Source: Lachnospiraceae bacterium (GTDB lineage Bacteria; Bacillota; Clostridia; Lachnospirales; Lachnospiraceae). From it: a stretch of DNA of 64,000 bases. Below are positions 20,012 to 30,591 of this stretch, piece after piece (within the stretch, counting starts at the first letter, position 1; each line of letters opens with the position of its first letter). The stretch lies in assembly GCA_014804265.1 (NCBI GenBank), contig JAAVAC010000059.1:1-64000 (forward strand), in the 5' to 3' direction. Both the position numbers and the translations under genes were made by a program. The notes beneath the pieces were generated by a model. It did not search any database. It saw nothing but the letters and a program-made list of their open reading frames with translations, and had not been told where the DNA came from.

Positions 20012-20878
20012 TTGTTGAAACAGGCATTTTTAATAACAGCATATAAGGACTTTGCCTCTCTTTATGAGCTGGCTTCCTATCTGTCTGAAAATAACAGAGT
20101 ATTTATTCATGTGGATACAAAAAGCAGGGACATAAAAGAGAAAGAAATAGAAAAGCTGAACCATCTTCCTGATTGCATGGCAATTTCCATTTTTAACATT
20201 GCCTGGGGCAGTATCAATCATGTAAATGCTTTTCTGGAACTGTTGGCATGGGCTTTGGAGGAAAAGGATGTTTCTTACTTTCATTGTATAACGGGAGAAG
20301 ATTATCCGGTCATTTCCACAGAGGAGATGGAGGAACGTTTTCTGCTGGATAACCGTATTTACATGGATTGCTTTGCACCGGAGGAGTTAAGCGAAGCGGT
20401 AAAGATTCGTTACCGTTATTACAACTTGTTTCCCAACCAGAATGTAAAAAACCCTGTATTATGGCAGCTGCAGAACTTTACGGTAAAGCTGCAGAAGCTT
20501 TTTTTCATAAAGCGGAAGGGGATTGGTGAATTCCGGGATATTTATAAAGGGCTGGTCTATGTCTCCATGCCAAGGAAAGCAGGGGAGTATGTCATAAATT
20601 ATTGCAAGGAACACCCCAAATACTTAAAGGACCTGAAAAAGTGCCAGGTGCCGGAGGAATTTTTCTTTCAGACCCTGTTTATGAATTCCCATTTCCGGGA
20701 TCAGGTGTCTAAGGGGAACCTTCGCTATATGAACTGGGAAAAAGGAGACGGAAGCAGCCCGGCCTATCTGGATATGGAGGATTATGATAAGATTCTGGAA
20801 GGGGATTACGTATTTGCCAGAAAGTTCCATAGGGAAGAGTCCAAAGCACTGAAGGAAGCGCTTATAAAGAGAATGTGA
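20012..20878 (+). CDS. beta-1,6-N-acetylglucosaminyltransferase-like (core-2/I-branching) glycosyltransferase
   Basis: AFLITAYKDFASLYELASYLSENNRVFIHVDTKS...YFHCITGEDYPV...VPEEFFFQTLFMNS. Confidence 0.85.
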   Translation: MLKQAFLITAYKDFASLYELASYLSENNRVFIHVDTKSRDIKEKEIEKLNHLPDCMAISIFNIAWGSINHVNAFLELLAWALEEKDVSYFHCITGEDYPVISTEEMEERFLLDNRIYMDCFAPEELSEAVKIRYRYYNLFPNQNVKNPVLWQLQNFTVKLQKLFFIKRKGIGEFRDIYKGLVYVSMPRKAGEYVINYCKEHPKYLKDLKKCQVPEEFFFQTLFMNSHFRDQVSKGNLRYMNWEKGDGSSPAYLDMEDYDKILEGDYVFARKFHREESKALKEALIKRM

Positions 20879-20930
20879 AAATCAATTGAAAATTTCCATC
20901 ATTCATGTTAAAATACACATTAGTGACAAT

Positions 20931-20960
20931 GACGCCAACAAACTACTGTTTATTGGCGTC
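20931..20960 (+). promoter_or_regulatory. hairpin upstream of aconitase (terminator or operator)
   Basis: gacgccaa caaactactgttta ttggcgtc; no clear T-tract. Confidence 0.4.
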
Positions 20961-21003
20961 TTATACTATCATAAGAAATGAACCATTCATATAAGGAGGA
21001 AAC

Positions 21004-23292
21004 ATGATTAAATTATTGGACAATGGTGCCTATTTGATAAATGGCAGCGAAATCATTCCGGACGGACCGGATGCCCTGGCGGCAGTGAAAAGCAAGACAG
21101 GCAGGGAGATTACAAAGGAAGAGGCAGCCAAGTCTACGATTGCCTATGGGATTTTGGAAAGCCATAATACTTCCGGAAATATGGAAAAGTTGAAGATTAA
21201 GTTTGATAAGCTGACTTCTCACGATATTACGTTCGTGGGCATAATTCAGACGGCAAGAGCTTCAGGATTGGAAAAATTTCCGATTCCTTATGTTCTTACC
21301 AACTGTCATAATTCCCTTTGCGCAGTAGGGGGGACTATTAATGAGGATGATCACATGTTTGGCCTTACCTGTGCGAAAAGATATGGCGGCATGTATGTGC
21401 CACCTCATCAGGCGGTTATCCATCAGTTTGCAAGAGAAATGCTTGCAGGCGGCGGGAAGATGATTTTAGGCTCTGACTCTCATACACGTTATGGCGCTCT
21501 TGGTACTATGGCTATGGGAGAAGGCGGACCTGAGCTGGTAAAGCAGTTGTTGAATCAGACCTATGATATCAACATGCCAAAAGTCGTAGGCGTCTATTTG
21601 AAAGGAGAGCCTGTTAAGGGAGTTGGTCCCCAGGACGTGGCTCTTGCCATTATCGGTGCTGTATTTGCCAATGGCTATGTAAATAACAAGGTGATGGAAT
21701 TTGTAGGACCGGGCGTGGAAAAGTTAAGCGCTGATTTTAGAATTGGCATTGATGTTATGACTACAGAAACCACTTGTCTTTCCTCTATCTGGAAAACAGA
21801 TGATGAGATTAAAGATTTCTATGATATTCACAAGAGAAGTGAAGAATTTAAGGAACTGAATCCGGGAGAGGTTTCCTATTATGACGGCATGATTGAAGTG
21901 GACTTATCCGCCATCAAGCCTATGATTGCAATGCCCTTCCACCCAAGCAATACATATACGATTGAGGAAGTCAATGGGAACTTAAAGGACATTCTTCATG
22001 ATGTAGAGCAGAAAGCATTGGTAAGCTTAGACGGTGCAGTGGAATATTCTCTTCAGGATAAAATCATAGATGGAAAACTGTATGTGGAACAGGGCATTAT
22101 TGCCGGCTGTGCCGGCGGCGGCTTTGAAAATATCTGTGCGGCAGCAGATATCTTAAAGGGCGCCAGCATAGGACCCGATGAATTTACTTTAAGCGTATAT
22201 CCGGCTTCCACCCCTGTCTATATGGAACTTGTGAAAAACGGAAGCGTAGCAAACCTCCTTGCAACAGGAGCGATTGTAAAAACAGCATTTTGCGGTCCCT
22301 GCTTTGGCGCCGGGGATACACCGGCTAACAACGCATTCAGCATCCGTCATTCTACCAGGAACTTCCCCAACAGGGAAGGCTCTAAGCTGCAAAGCGGGCA
22401 GATTGCTTCCGTGGCGCTTATGGATGCCCGTTCCATTGCCGCAACCGCTGCTAATAAAGGCTTCCTGACACCGGCTACCGAAGTGGATGCTGAACTGAAT
22501 AAATACAAATATTACTTTGATGATACCATTTATAAAAACCGTGTATTTGATTCCAAGGGTGTGGCAGATTCCTCTGTGGAAATCAAATTTGGACCGAATA
22601 TCAAGGACTGGCCAAAGATGGGAGAGCTTCCGGAAAACCTGGTGCTTCAGGTAGTGTCCGAAATCCACGACCCGGTTACGACTACGGATGAGTTGATTCC
22701 GTCGGGAGAAACTTCTTCCTATCGTTCCAATCCGTTGGGACTGGCAGAGTTCACTTTGTCAAGAAAGGATCCTGCTTATGTAGGTCTTGCAAAGGAAATC
22801 CAGAAAGCGGAAAAAGCCAGAATGGAGGGCGGAAAGCCTTGTCAGTCAGTGCCGGTGTTAAAGACGGTCATGGATACGGTAAAGACCACCTTCCCGGATG
22901 CAAACCATACTAATACGGGATTTGGCAGTACTATTTTTGCGGTAAAACCGGGAGACGGCTCCGCAAGGGAACAGGCTGCTTCCTGTCAAAAGGTGCTTGG
23001 AGGCTGGGCAAATATCGCAAATGAATATGCCACCAAGAGATATCGTTCCAATCTGATCAACTGGGGGATGCTCCCATTTATTATAGATAAGGGAGACCTG
23101 CCTTTTAAGAAGTTAGATTATTTATTTATTCCTTCCATAAAGAAAGCAGTCATGGATAAGGCTTCTGAAATTCCTGCCTATGTGGTAGCGGATGGAACCA
23201 TGAAAGAATTTTCTTTGAAATTAGGAGAGTTGACGGATGAAGAAAGAGAAATTATCTTAAAAGGCTGCCTGATCAATTACAATCGGGTTTAA
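21004..23292 (+). CDS. hydratase / aconitase family protein
   Basis: [20 protein letters not shown]...[31 protein letters not shown]...[34 protein letters not shown]. Confidence 0.9.
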   Translation: MIKLLDNGAYLINGSEIIPDGPDALAAVKSKTGREITKEEAAKSTIAYGILESHNTSGNMEKLKIKFDKLTSHDITFVGIIQTARASGLEKFPIPYVLTNCHNSLCAVGGTINEDDHMFGLTCAKRYGGMYVPPHQAVIHQFAREMLAGGGKMILGSDSHTRYGALGTMAMGEGGPELVKQLLNQTYDINMPKVVGVYLKGEPVKGVGPQDVALAIIGAVFANGYVNNKVMEFVGPGVEKLSADFRIGIDVMTTETTCLSSIWKTDDEIKDFYDIHKRSEEFKELNPGEVSYYDGMIEVDLSAIKPMIAMPFHPSNTYTIEEVNGNLKDILHDVEQKALVSLDGAVEYSLQDKIIDGKLYVEQGIIAGCAGGGFENICAAADILKGASIGPDEFTLSVYPASTPVYMELVKNGSVANLLATGAIVKTAFCGPCFGAGDTPANNAFSIRHSTRNFPNREGSKLQSGQIASVALMDARSIAATAANKGFLTPATEVDAELNKYKYYFDDTIYKNRVFDSKGVADSSVEIKFGPNIKDWPKMGELPENLVLQVVSEIHDPVTTTDELIPSGETSSYRSNPLGLAEFTLSRKDPAYVGLAKEIQKAEKARMEGGKPCQSVPVLKTVMDTVKTTFPDANHTNTGFGSTIFAVKPGDGSAREQAASCQKVLGGWANIANEYATKRYRSNLINWGMLPFIIDKGDLPFKKLDYLFIPSIKKAVMDKASEIPAYVVADGTMKEFSLKLGELTDEEREIILKGCLINYNRV

Positions 23293-23400
23293 AAGAAATA
23301 TGAGGATTTTTATACGGTGAGTCCAGTATAAAGTAATGGGAAAATTATCCGATATATAAATTAACAGTGCAGCATTTGAATCTGGCAAGATAGGAGCAAT

Positions 23401-23453
23401 ACCTGAAAAGAGGATGTTTGATAGAAAAACAGTCCCTTTTCAGGTATTTTTTT
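23401..23453 (+). terminator. intrinsic terminator downstream of aconitase
   Basis: acctgaaaag ... cttttcaggtattttttt. Confidence 0.75.
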
Positions 23454-23495
23454 ACCTGTTGTCCTATAAACTTAAACAGTGGGAAATCGAGGTGT

Positions 23496-24437
23496 ATGAT
23501 GAAACAGGGAATCAAAGATGGGTTAGTGCTTCTATTATTTTTAGTACTCCTTCCTTATGTCATGGGAATCATGAATAAAACAAAAGAAGAAGGAGTTGGC
23601 TGGATGAATATGGAAAAAATAGAAATAAAAGAAGAGGCCGCAAATTTTGTCAGATATGAAGATAAGCTTCATATACAGGAAATTCCGCTGGAGGAATTCC
23701 TTATAGGAGCTTTAGCGGGAACGATTCCTATCGAATATGAAAAGGAAGTGTTAAAAGCACAGGCCGTACTGCTTCGCAGCACCTGCTACGGAGGACTGGA
23801 AAAAGAAGGAACCGTTTCAGGACAAGGGGCGGAAAAAAAAGTAATCGACTGGGAAAAAATAGGGAATGGCTATCTTACCCAGAATCAAATGAAAAAAATC
23901 TGGAAGGAAGATTACGAGACCAATTATAAAAGGGTTAAGGAGGCAGTGGAAGAAACAAAAGGAATCATTATTACATACCAGGAAAATCCCATTGAAGGCA
24001 CCTACCATGCAATGAGTGGGGGAAAGACAAGAAATGGCAGGGATATTCTGAAGGAAGCCGATTATGGATGGCTGGAAAGCGTACTGTGTGAAAAAAACGT
24101 GGAAAGCGACAATTTTCTGCAAGCAGTATCCATTTCCAAAAAGCAGATTTGGGAGCTTTCCATTGAGAGCAGGGATGAGGCGGGCTATGTGACGGCTGTT
24201 TTCTGTAACGGAGAAAAACTGACCGGTGAGCAGTTTCGGGAAAAATATGAGTTAGCATCTGCGAATTTTACATTTGAAGAAAAAAACGAAGAATATGTCA
24301 TAACCACAAAAGGAATGGGGCATGGTCTTGGGATGGACCAGTATTATGGCAATTATCTGGCTGAGCATCAATATAATTATACGGAAATCCTGGATTATTT
24401 TTTTAAAGATACGAAACTTTCCAAAATTACAGAGTAA
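23496..24437 (+). CDS. spoIID: SpoIID/LytB domain protein (stage II sporulation protein D)
   Basis: IPLEEFLIGALAGTIPIEYEKEVLKAQAVLLRSTCY, YHAMSGGKTRNGRDIL, GMGHGLGMDQYYGNYLAEH; ATG 23496 after RBS. Confidence 0.85.
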   Translation: MMKQGIKDGLVLLLFLVLLPYVMGIMNKTKEEGVGWMNMEKIEIKEEAANFVRYEDKLHIQEIPLEEFLIGALAGTIPIEYEKEVLKAQAVLLRSTCYGGLEKEGTVSGQGAEKKVIDWEKIGNGYLTQNQMKKIWKEDYETNYKRVKEAVEETKGIIITYQENPIEGTYHAMSGGKTRNGRDILKEADYGWLESVLCEKNVESDNFLQAVSISKKQIWELSIESRDEAGYVTAVFCNGEKLTGEQFREKYELASANFTFEEKNEEYVITTKGMGHGLGMDQYYGNYLAEHQYNYTEILDYFFKDTKLSKITE

Positions 24438-24455
24438 AAAACTGAATAAAAAAAA

Positions 24456-24562
24456 TCCTCCTGGAAAAACTACTAGTAATCATTATGTATTATATGCTAG
24501 TCAGGTTGCGGAAACGGCAACGATAATGAGTTTCCGGATAAAAATGATATCAATCAGGAGGA
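24456..24562 (+). promoter_or_regulatory. structured 5' leader with anti-SD pairing and possible pseudoknot upstream of spoIIQ-like gene
   Basis: tcctcctg (24456-24463) complements SD caggagga (24555-24562); gttgc/gcaac hairpin loop region CGGAAAC (24509-24515) complements GTTTCCG (24530-24536). Confidence 0.4.
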
Positions 24563-24566
24563 AAAT

Positions 24567-25400
24567 ATGAGAAAAAGAAATGTGAAAAGATTTAATAAAG
24601 AAAAAATAATGATGCTTTCATCATCCTTGCTGATCGTAGCAGCATGCGGTCTTACAGGATATTATGTAAGCGAAAAGGAAAAAGGAGATCTAGAAAAACA
24701 GGTAGTGGATTTTTCTAAGCTGGAGGATTCCGCAAAAACAGAGGCCCCAGAGGATATTGGAGCAGGACTTGACAGGGATCTGGATGCAGATCCGTTTTTT
24801 GCTGAAACCGGCGGCAATAGCGTAATCAATCCGGATAAGAATAAGACTATCAGTGAAAATGATATGGACACCTCTTCTGTGGAAACGGAAGAAAAGGAAC
24901 AAGAGGAAGAAAGCAAGGAAGAGGATCAGGAGAAGGAAAAACGGGAGGCACAGGAAACGGCAAGCCAAAGTGTGGCCTCTTATGGCTTTTTGGAAAGTGA
25001 TGGCATGGGATGGCCTGTACCCGGAAACGTAGTATTAAATTATAGCATGGATCAGACCGTATATTTTTCTACTTTAAGTCAGTATAAGTATAATCCTGCA
25101 ATTGTGATTTCTGCTAACGAGGGAGATCCGGTATCCGCTTGTGCGTCAGGAAAAGTAACTGCAATCGGAAGCAGTGAGGAAATCGGAAGCTTTCTGGAAA
25201 TGGATTTGGGAAACGGATATGAAATGGTCTTAGGACAGCTTCAGGAAATTTCCGTATCGGAAGGGGAAATCGTAGAAAGGGGACAGGTTGTGGGCAAGGT
25301 TGCCGCTCCTACCAAATATTATTCCTTAGAAGGCACGAATGTGTATCTGAAAATAACGAAAGCGGATATTCCCGTAAATCCTATGAGTCTGTTGGATTAG
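24567..25400 (+). CDS. M23 family peptidoglycan DD-metallopeptidase, SpoIIQ-like
   Basis: single N-terminal TM, Glu-rich linker, WPVPGNVVLNYSMDQTVYFSTLSQYKYNPAIVISANEGDPVSACASGKVTAIG; follows spoIID. Confidence 0.8.
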   Translation: MRKRNVKRFNKEKIMMLSSSLLIVAACGLTGYYVSEKEKGDLEKQVVDFSKLEDSAKTEAPEDIGAGLDRDLDADPFFAETGGNSVINPDKNKTISENDMDTSSVETEEKEQEEESKEEDQEKEKREAQETASQSVASYGFLESDGMGWPVPGNVVLNYSMDQTVYFSTLSQYKYNPAIVISANEGDPVSACASGKVTAIGSSEEIGSFLEMDLGNGYEMVLGQLQEISVSEGEIVERGQVVGKVAAPTKYYSLEGTNVYLKITKADIPVNPMSLLD

Positions 25401-25556
25401 AAAGAAAAAAACGGATTTATTTCTTTACCTGATAAACGCTCTGGGGTATAATCAATTTGTGGTAAGTTTCATCTTTCCTCTGAGCCGCCAGGCAATGGGG
25501 AGTTTCCTTTAAGGAAAAAAATTTGGAAATGATATAGGAATCGTGGAGGTATCCCT

Positions 25557-27095
25557 GTGTTTGGGAAGAGAATATGGTTATGTTTGGCGGCCGTTCTGTT
25601 TTTGACAGGCTGTGGATATGAAAATCCGGATGATTATCAATCTCTGGAAGAGACAGTGGATGAGAGCTTCTTGAAGGAGGCAGTTTATGATGTGCCCTAT
25701 GAGAAGCCCTCTTCTCTGCCCGGAGTTTTGGTGGATAGGAATGGGTACAAAACAGAAGGTGAGAAAATTGCACTTTTTCGGGGAGAAGGTCTGAGCCAGG
25801 AATTTGCAGTTGTCAATCAGGAAACAAAGCAGGTGGTCTATAAGGGCAAAATACAAAATGCTGCATACAATGAAATAGATAAGGAATATATCAGCAAAGG
25901 AGTTTTTACGGAGCTGACCGAGCCGGGGACCTATTACATAGAAACATCCATCATCGGACAGTCTTATCCCTTTGAAATAAAGGAAGATGTCTATGGGCAG
26001 ATATACAGCGATGTCATGGATTCTTTTTATTACCACCGGTGTGGGACGGATTTAGACGGCGCTGTGGCAGTGAATAATCATAGAGCCTGTCATTTAGGGG
26101 TTACAAAGCTTCAAGGGACGGATACTGTTATCGAAACAAAAGGGGGATGGCATACCGGAAGCAATTTTGAGAAAGATGTGGTAGAAGGGACAAAAATAGT
26201 TTCTGATTTACTGCTGACTTATGAATATATTGAGGAAAAGGAAACCGAGGAGAGCGGCAGGCTGAGGAATAAGCTGTTAAATGAAGTGGTATTTGAAGTG
26301 AAGTGGCTTTTGTCCATGCAGGACGAAAGGAGCGGGGGAGTATATGCCGGAGTCTATCCGGAAAAAGAAACGGAAACCACTGCGCCTGAGGCTGATCAGG
26401 GCGTTTATTATGTAAAAGAAATATCTGTGGAAGCAACTGCTGAATTCTCTGCCATAATGGCACAGTTTGCCAGAATTTATGGGATATATGATAAAGAATT
26501 TGGGGATATCTGCCTGAAAGCGTCGGAAGCCGCTTATGCCTATGTGGAAAAATACAGTCAATTAGATGACCTGCAGTATTATGCCGCAGCAGAGCTTTAT
26601 AAGTCCACCGGTAATGAAAAGTATCATAGCAAATTAAAGCAATATTGGGCATTGAAGCAGCCTGAAGAAAATTCCAGGTTTTCCAGGAAGCTTTATGGAG
26701 ATATTGCTTATTTAACCTGCAAGCAGAAAGTGGACGTAGAAATCTGCAATCAACTAATGGATGAACTCATGGAAAGGGCAGAGGTTTTGGCGGCATCGGC
26801 GAAAAAGGATGTTTATCTGGTCTGGACGGATGAGTTGGGGCGAAGCGCCGGAAGGATTTTGGAAAATGCGTTTGTGCTTGCCCTTATCGACCATATTATT
26901 ACGAGCCATGAATATTTGGGAATTATGGAAAACCAGCTCCATTATTTACTTGGAAGAAATGAAGACGGGGTAGAGATGGTAACTGGAAAGGGCATCTTGA
27001 ATCTGACCAATGAAGGTGAAGAATATCAGTTATATCTCCAGTCATCTTTCATATTTGTCCTTCATGAAATTGTAGAAAGAGAGGCAGAAGAATGA
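25557..27095 (+). CDS. GH9-like lipoprotein with N-terminal cellulase Ig-like domain; catalytic motif degenerate
   Basis: lipobox LTGCGYE; SFYYHRCGTDLDGAVAVNNHRACHLG; KGGWHTGSNFEKDVVEGTKIVSDLLLTYE; LHYLLGRNEDGVEMVTG. Confidence 0.75.
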   Translation: MFGKRIWLCLAAVLFLTGCGYENPDDYQSLEETVDESFLKEAVYDVPYEKPSSLPGVLVDRNGYKTEGEKIALFRGEGLSQEFAVVNQETKQVVYKGKIQNAAYNEIDKEYISKGVFTELTEPGTYYIETSIIGQSYPFEIKEDVYGQIYSDVMDSFYYHRCGTDLDGAVAVNNHRACHLGVTKLQGTDTVIETKGGWHTGSNFEKDVVEGTKIVSDLLLTYEYIEEKETEESGRLRNKLLNEVVFEVKWLLSMQDERSGGVYAGVYPEKETETTAPEADQGVYYVKEISVEATAEFSAIMAQFARIYGIYDKEFGDICLKASEAAYAYVEKYSQLDDLQYYAAAELYKSTGNEKYHSKLKQYWALKQPEENSRFSRKLYGDIAYLTCKQKVDVEICNQLMDELMERAEVLAASAKKDVYLVWTDELGRSAGRILENAFVLALIDHIITSHEYLGIMENQLHYLLGRNEDGVEMVTGKGILNLTNEGEEYQLYLQSSFIFVLHEIVEREAEE

Positions 27096-28144
27096 AAATT
27101 GTTGTTTTAGCAGGGGGAACCAGTACAGAAAGAGACGTATCTTTAGCAACTGGAAAAATGATTTATCAGGCATTTAAAAGCAGTGGACACAGCACCATTC
27201 TGCTGGACGCGTATTTAGGCTATGAGGGAAATGACCTGAAAGAAATATTTTACATAGATAAGGACTGGGCAGAGGAGATTGGAGCCATTTCCGGGGAAGT
27301 GCCGGATATGGAAAAGGTCAGGGCGTTAAGAAAGGATGGGGGTGCCAGCTTTTTTGGCCCTCATGTCATGGACATCTGTACTATGGCGGACATGGTGTTT
27401 CTGGCACTTCATGGCGCTCCGGGAGAGGATGGAACGGTTCAGGCTGCATTTGACCTGGCTGGCATCCGGTATACGGGCAGCAGTTATTTGGGAGCAGCGG
27501 TAGCTATGGATAAGTCTCTTTCCAAAGAGCTGTTTAAACAAAACGGAATTCCCACTCCGGAAGGTTTCAGTCTCTGGAAAGAACAATTTGCCAAAGGAGA
27601 GGACAGACTGGCAGAGGTGCCATTTCCGGCAGTGGTAAAAACCTGTCGGGGCGGTTCCAGCGTAGGCGTATATATGGCAAATTCCAAGGAAGAGTATTTA
27701 AAAGCCCTAAAACAGGCATTTTCTTATGAAGATCAGGTTATCGTGGAGCAGTACATAAAAGGCAGGGAATTTTCTGTTGGTGTTTTGGATGGAAAAGCGC
27801 TTCCTATTATTGAAATTGCACCGTTGGAAGGGTTTTATGACTATAAAAACAAGTATCAGGCGGGCAGTGCCGTGGAAACGTGTCCGGCAAAACTACCGGA
27901 GGAGATTGCAGGAAACATGCGGGAAACAGCGGAACATGTGTTTTCTGCATTACGGTTAAAGGTATATGCCAGAATGGACTTTTTGCTGAAGGAGGATGGA
28001 AGCTTTTTCTGCCTGGAGGCCAATACCCTGCCGGGTATGACGAAGACTTCCCTGCTTCCACAGGAAGCTGCGGCGGTGGGCATGGATTTTGAAGCTCTAT
28101 GCGAAAAAATTATTGAAATATCCTTAAAGAAATATGAGGAATAG
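27092..28144 (+). CDS. ddl: D-alanine--D-alanine ligase
   Basis: KIVVLAGGTSTERDVSLATG, FLALHGAPGEDGTVQAAFDLAGIRYTGS, FCLEANTLPGMTKTSLLPQEA. Confidence 0.95.
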   Translation: MKIVVLAGGTSTERDVSLATGKMIYQAFKSSGHSTILLDAYLGYEGNDLKEIFYIDKDWAEEIGAISGEVPDMEKVRALRKDGGASFFGPHVMDICTMADMVFLALHGAPGEDGTVQAAFDLAGIRYTGSSYLGAAVAMDKSLSKELFKQNGIPTPEGFSLWKEQFAKGEDRLAEVPFPAVVKTCRGGSSVGVYMANSKEEYLKALKQAFSYEDQVIVEQYIKGREFSVGVLDGKALPIIEIAPLEGFYDYKNKYQAGSAVETCPAKLPEEIAGNMRETAEHVFSALRLKVYARMDFLLKEDGSFFCLEANTLPGMTKTSLLPQEAAAVGMDFEALCEKIIEISLKKYEE

Positions 28145-28205
28145 GTTTCATGAAACAATAACAGAAGGCTCCCAATAGGAAAATAGGGAATATGGAGAGA
28201 GCGCT

Positions 28206-29597
28206 ATGAAAAACATGACATTGGAAAATATGGCAAATGCCTGTGGCGGCAGTTATTATGGCCCTGAGGAAAAGAAAAAAGAGGAAGTAAAGGGAATTTC
28301 CATTGATTCCCGTACAATAGAAGAAAACTGGATGTTTGTTGCAACAAAAGGAGAGAGGGTCGACGGCCATTCTTTCATACCGGATGTATTTAAAAAGGGG
28401 GCTCTGTGTGTGATTTCAGAGCAAAAGCCAGCAGAGGGGAATGACAGCTATATATTGGTGGAAGACAGTTTTCAGGCATTAAAGGATATTGCCGAATTTT
28501 ATAGGGAACAGATGAAGCTGACCATTATCGGCATTACCGGAAGTGTTGGAAAGACAAGTACAAAAGAGATGATTGCAGCTGTTGTGGGTGAAAAGTATGA
28601 TACCTTGAAGACAGAAGGGAATTTTAATAATGAAGTAGGCGTTCCTCTGACCATATTCCGCTTAAGAGACAGGCACCAGGCGGCAGTGGTGGAAATGGGA
28701 ATCAGCGATTTCGGTGAAATGCACAGGCTGAGCAGAATCGTGAAGCCGGATTTATGTGTCATAACGAACATAGGACAATGTCATTTAGAGAATTTAGGGG
28801 ATCTGGATGGGGTACTTCAGGCAAAAACAGAGATTTTTGATTTTATGAAGGAAGATGCTCCGGTTATTTTAAACGGGGATGACGATAAGCTCCTTACATT
28901 GAAGGAGAAACGGGGAAATCTTACGTATTTTTCCACAGGAGGGAAAGGAGAGCAGCAAACGGAAGTTTTTGCCACCCATGTGGAGGCAAAGGGGATTTTG
29001 GGAACGGATTGCATGATCCATACACCAATAGGGTGCATAAAGGTGCATATCCCCATTCCGGGAGAACATATGGTAAACAATGCCCTGGCAGCAACGGCAG
29101 TGGGCTTAAAGCTTTCCCTTTCCCTTGAGGAAATAAAGAGCGGAATTGAGAAGGTAAAGGCCCTGGCAGGAAGAAGTCATTTGATCGTAACAGAGCAATA
29201 TACGATTCTGGATGATTGTTACAATGCCAATCCTATATCCATGAAAGCGGCGCTGGACCTGCTGGCAGATACAAAGGGAAGAAGATGTGCTGTACTGGGC
29301 TCCATGTTTGAACTGGGAGAAAAGGAAAAGGAGCTTCATAAGGAAATCGGTATTTATGGAGTGGGAAAACAGCTTGACGTGATCATTGCTATTGGAGAAC
29401 TGGGCAGATATATTTATGATGGCGCTCTGGAAAAGAAAGAGGAAGGAAAGCTTCCTACGGAGCTTTTCTATTTTGAGACTGTGGAAGCATTTCTAAGTGT
29501 CCGTCAGGATATTTTGAAGGAAAAAGATGCGCTTCTCATAAAAGCATCCCATGGCATGAATTTTAAGGTGATTGTGGAGGAACTATCCCTGTTATAA
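28206..29597 (+). CDS. murF: UDP-N-acetylmuramoyl-tripeptide--D-alanyl-D-alanine ligase
   Basis: IIGITGSVGKTSTKEMIAAVVGEKY, EVGVPLTIFRL, ILDDCYNANPISMKAALDLLA. Confidence 0.95.
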   Translation: MKNMTLENMANACGGSYYGPEEKKKEEVKGISIDSRTIEENWMFVATKGERVDGHSFIPDVFKKGALCVISEQKPAEGNDSYILVEDSFQALKDIAEFYREQMKLTIIGITGSVGKTSTKEMIAAVVGEKYDTLKTEGNFNNEVGVPLTIFRLRDRHQAAVVEMGISDFGEMHRLSRIVKPDLCVITNIGQCHLENLGDLDGVLQAKTEIFDFMKEDAPVILNGDDDKLLTLKEKRGNLTYFSTGGKGEQQTEVFATHVEAKGILGTDCMIHTPIGCIKVHIPIPGEHMVNNALAATAVGLKLSLSLEEIKSGIEKVKALAGRSHLIVTEQYTILDDCYNANPISMKAALDLLADTKGRRCAVLGSMFELGEKEKELHKEIGIYGVGKQLDVIIAIGELGRYIYDGALEKKEEGKLPTELFYFETVEAFLSVRQDILKEKDALLIKASHGMNFKVIVEELSLL

Positions 29598-29651
29598 AAT
29601 GGTTTAGCCATGCAATCTTCAAATAAGACAGGTGGAATAGATGCAAGAGAA

Positions 29652-29687
29652 AAGGCGCTATACAAGCGCCTTGTTTTTTTCATAGGT
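29652..29687. terminator. intrinsic terminator
   Basis: aaaaggcgctatacaagcgccttgttttttt. Confidence 0.85.
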
Positions 29688-30392
29688 TGTTTTAATAATA
29701 TCCTGGACGTAAACGCCGATATTCTTCTTATCTTCTTTGGGAAGTTCGCTCATCCGAATGGGCTTTCCATATTCAATGACTACATGGGCCTTCTTCATTT
29801 TAGGAAGATGGTCTTCAAAGATAGCGGCAGAGTTGTTGATGGTAATGGGGATAATTGGTGCGTTTGCCTTTTCCGCTATTTTAAAGCTGCCGTCTTTGAA
29901 CGGTAAAAAGGTGTCGTTGGTTTTATTTCTTGTGCCTTCCGGGAAAATACAGATAGAAATGCCGGATTTGACTTTTTCTACACCGGTGAGTATGGTCTTT
30001 AAGCCCTTCTTGATATCGCTTCTGTCTAAAAACAGGCAGTGGAGATTTCGCATCCAGTTGGATAACAGGGGATAGCGGAGCATTTCTACTTTGGCTATAT
30101 ATCCGGTAGGTCTTGGAACTCTGATATAAGTCAATAAAATATCAAAGTAGCTTCTGTGATTTCCTACATATAAAACCGCCTCATCCTTGGGGACATTATC
30201 CTCTCCCAGTACAGTGGTGGATGCGCCTGCCATCCGGATGCAGCAACGGAATGCCCAGTTGACGATAGCTAGAGAGCTTTTATCCTTTAGGTCCTTATTG
30301 AAAAATCCAATCACCCATTCTATCATCAGAAGGGGAATGCTGAAAACTAAAAATAATATAACAAAACTTGCAACACAAATAAAACGAAGCAT
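29658..30392 (-). CDS. 1-acylglycerol-3-phosphate O-acyltransferase (PlsC family)
   Basis: YVGNHRSYFDILLTYIRVPRPTGYIAKVEM, ICIFPEGTRNKTNDTFLPFKDGSFKIA; ATG at 30392. Confidence 0.9.
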   Translation of the reverse strand: MLRFICVASFVILFLVFSIPLLMIEWVIGFFNKDLKDKSSLAIVNWAFRCCIRMAGASTTVLGEDNVPKDEAVLYVGNHRSYFDILLTYIRVPRPTGYIAKVEMLRYPLLSNWMRNLHCLFLDRSDIKKGLKTILTGVEKVKSGISICIFPEGTRNKTNDTFLPFKDGSFKIAEKANAPIIPITINNSAAIFEDHLPKMKKAHVVIEYGKPIRMSELPKEDKKNIGVYVQDIIKTTYEKNKALV

Positions 30393-30591
30393 TTTTGCCA
30401 CGACTCCTATCTTTTCAATCAAATCATCAATAGGATTATAGCCGAGAAAATGGAAAAATACAACAAAATAAATCGTAAATCGTCTTTTTATAGAAAACAG
30501 TCGATTATAAATAAGAAGTATAAGGAACAAGCACCTATGAATAAAATGAAGGAAGAAAGTTTGTAATAATATATGGAAGGCGGGCGCAGTT

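Noticed and set aside
26128-26652. 174 aa antisense ORF opposite the GH9-like gene
   Set aside because: Shadow ORF with no domain features.
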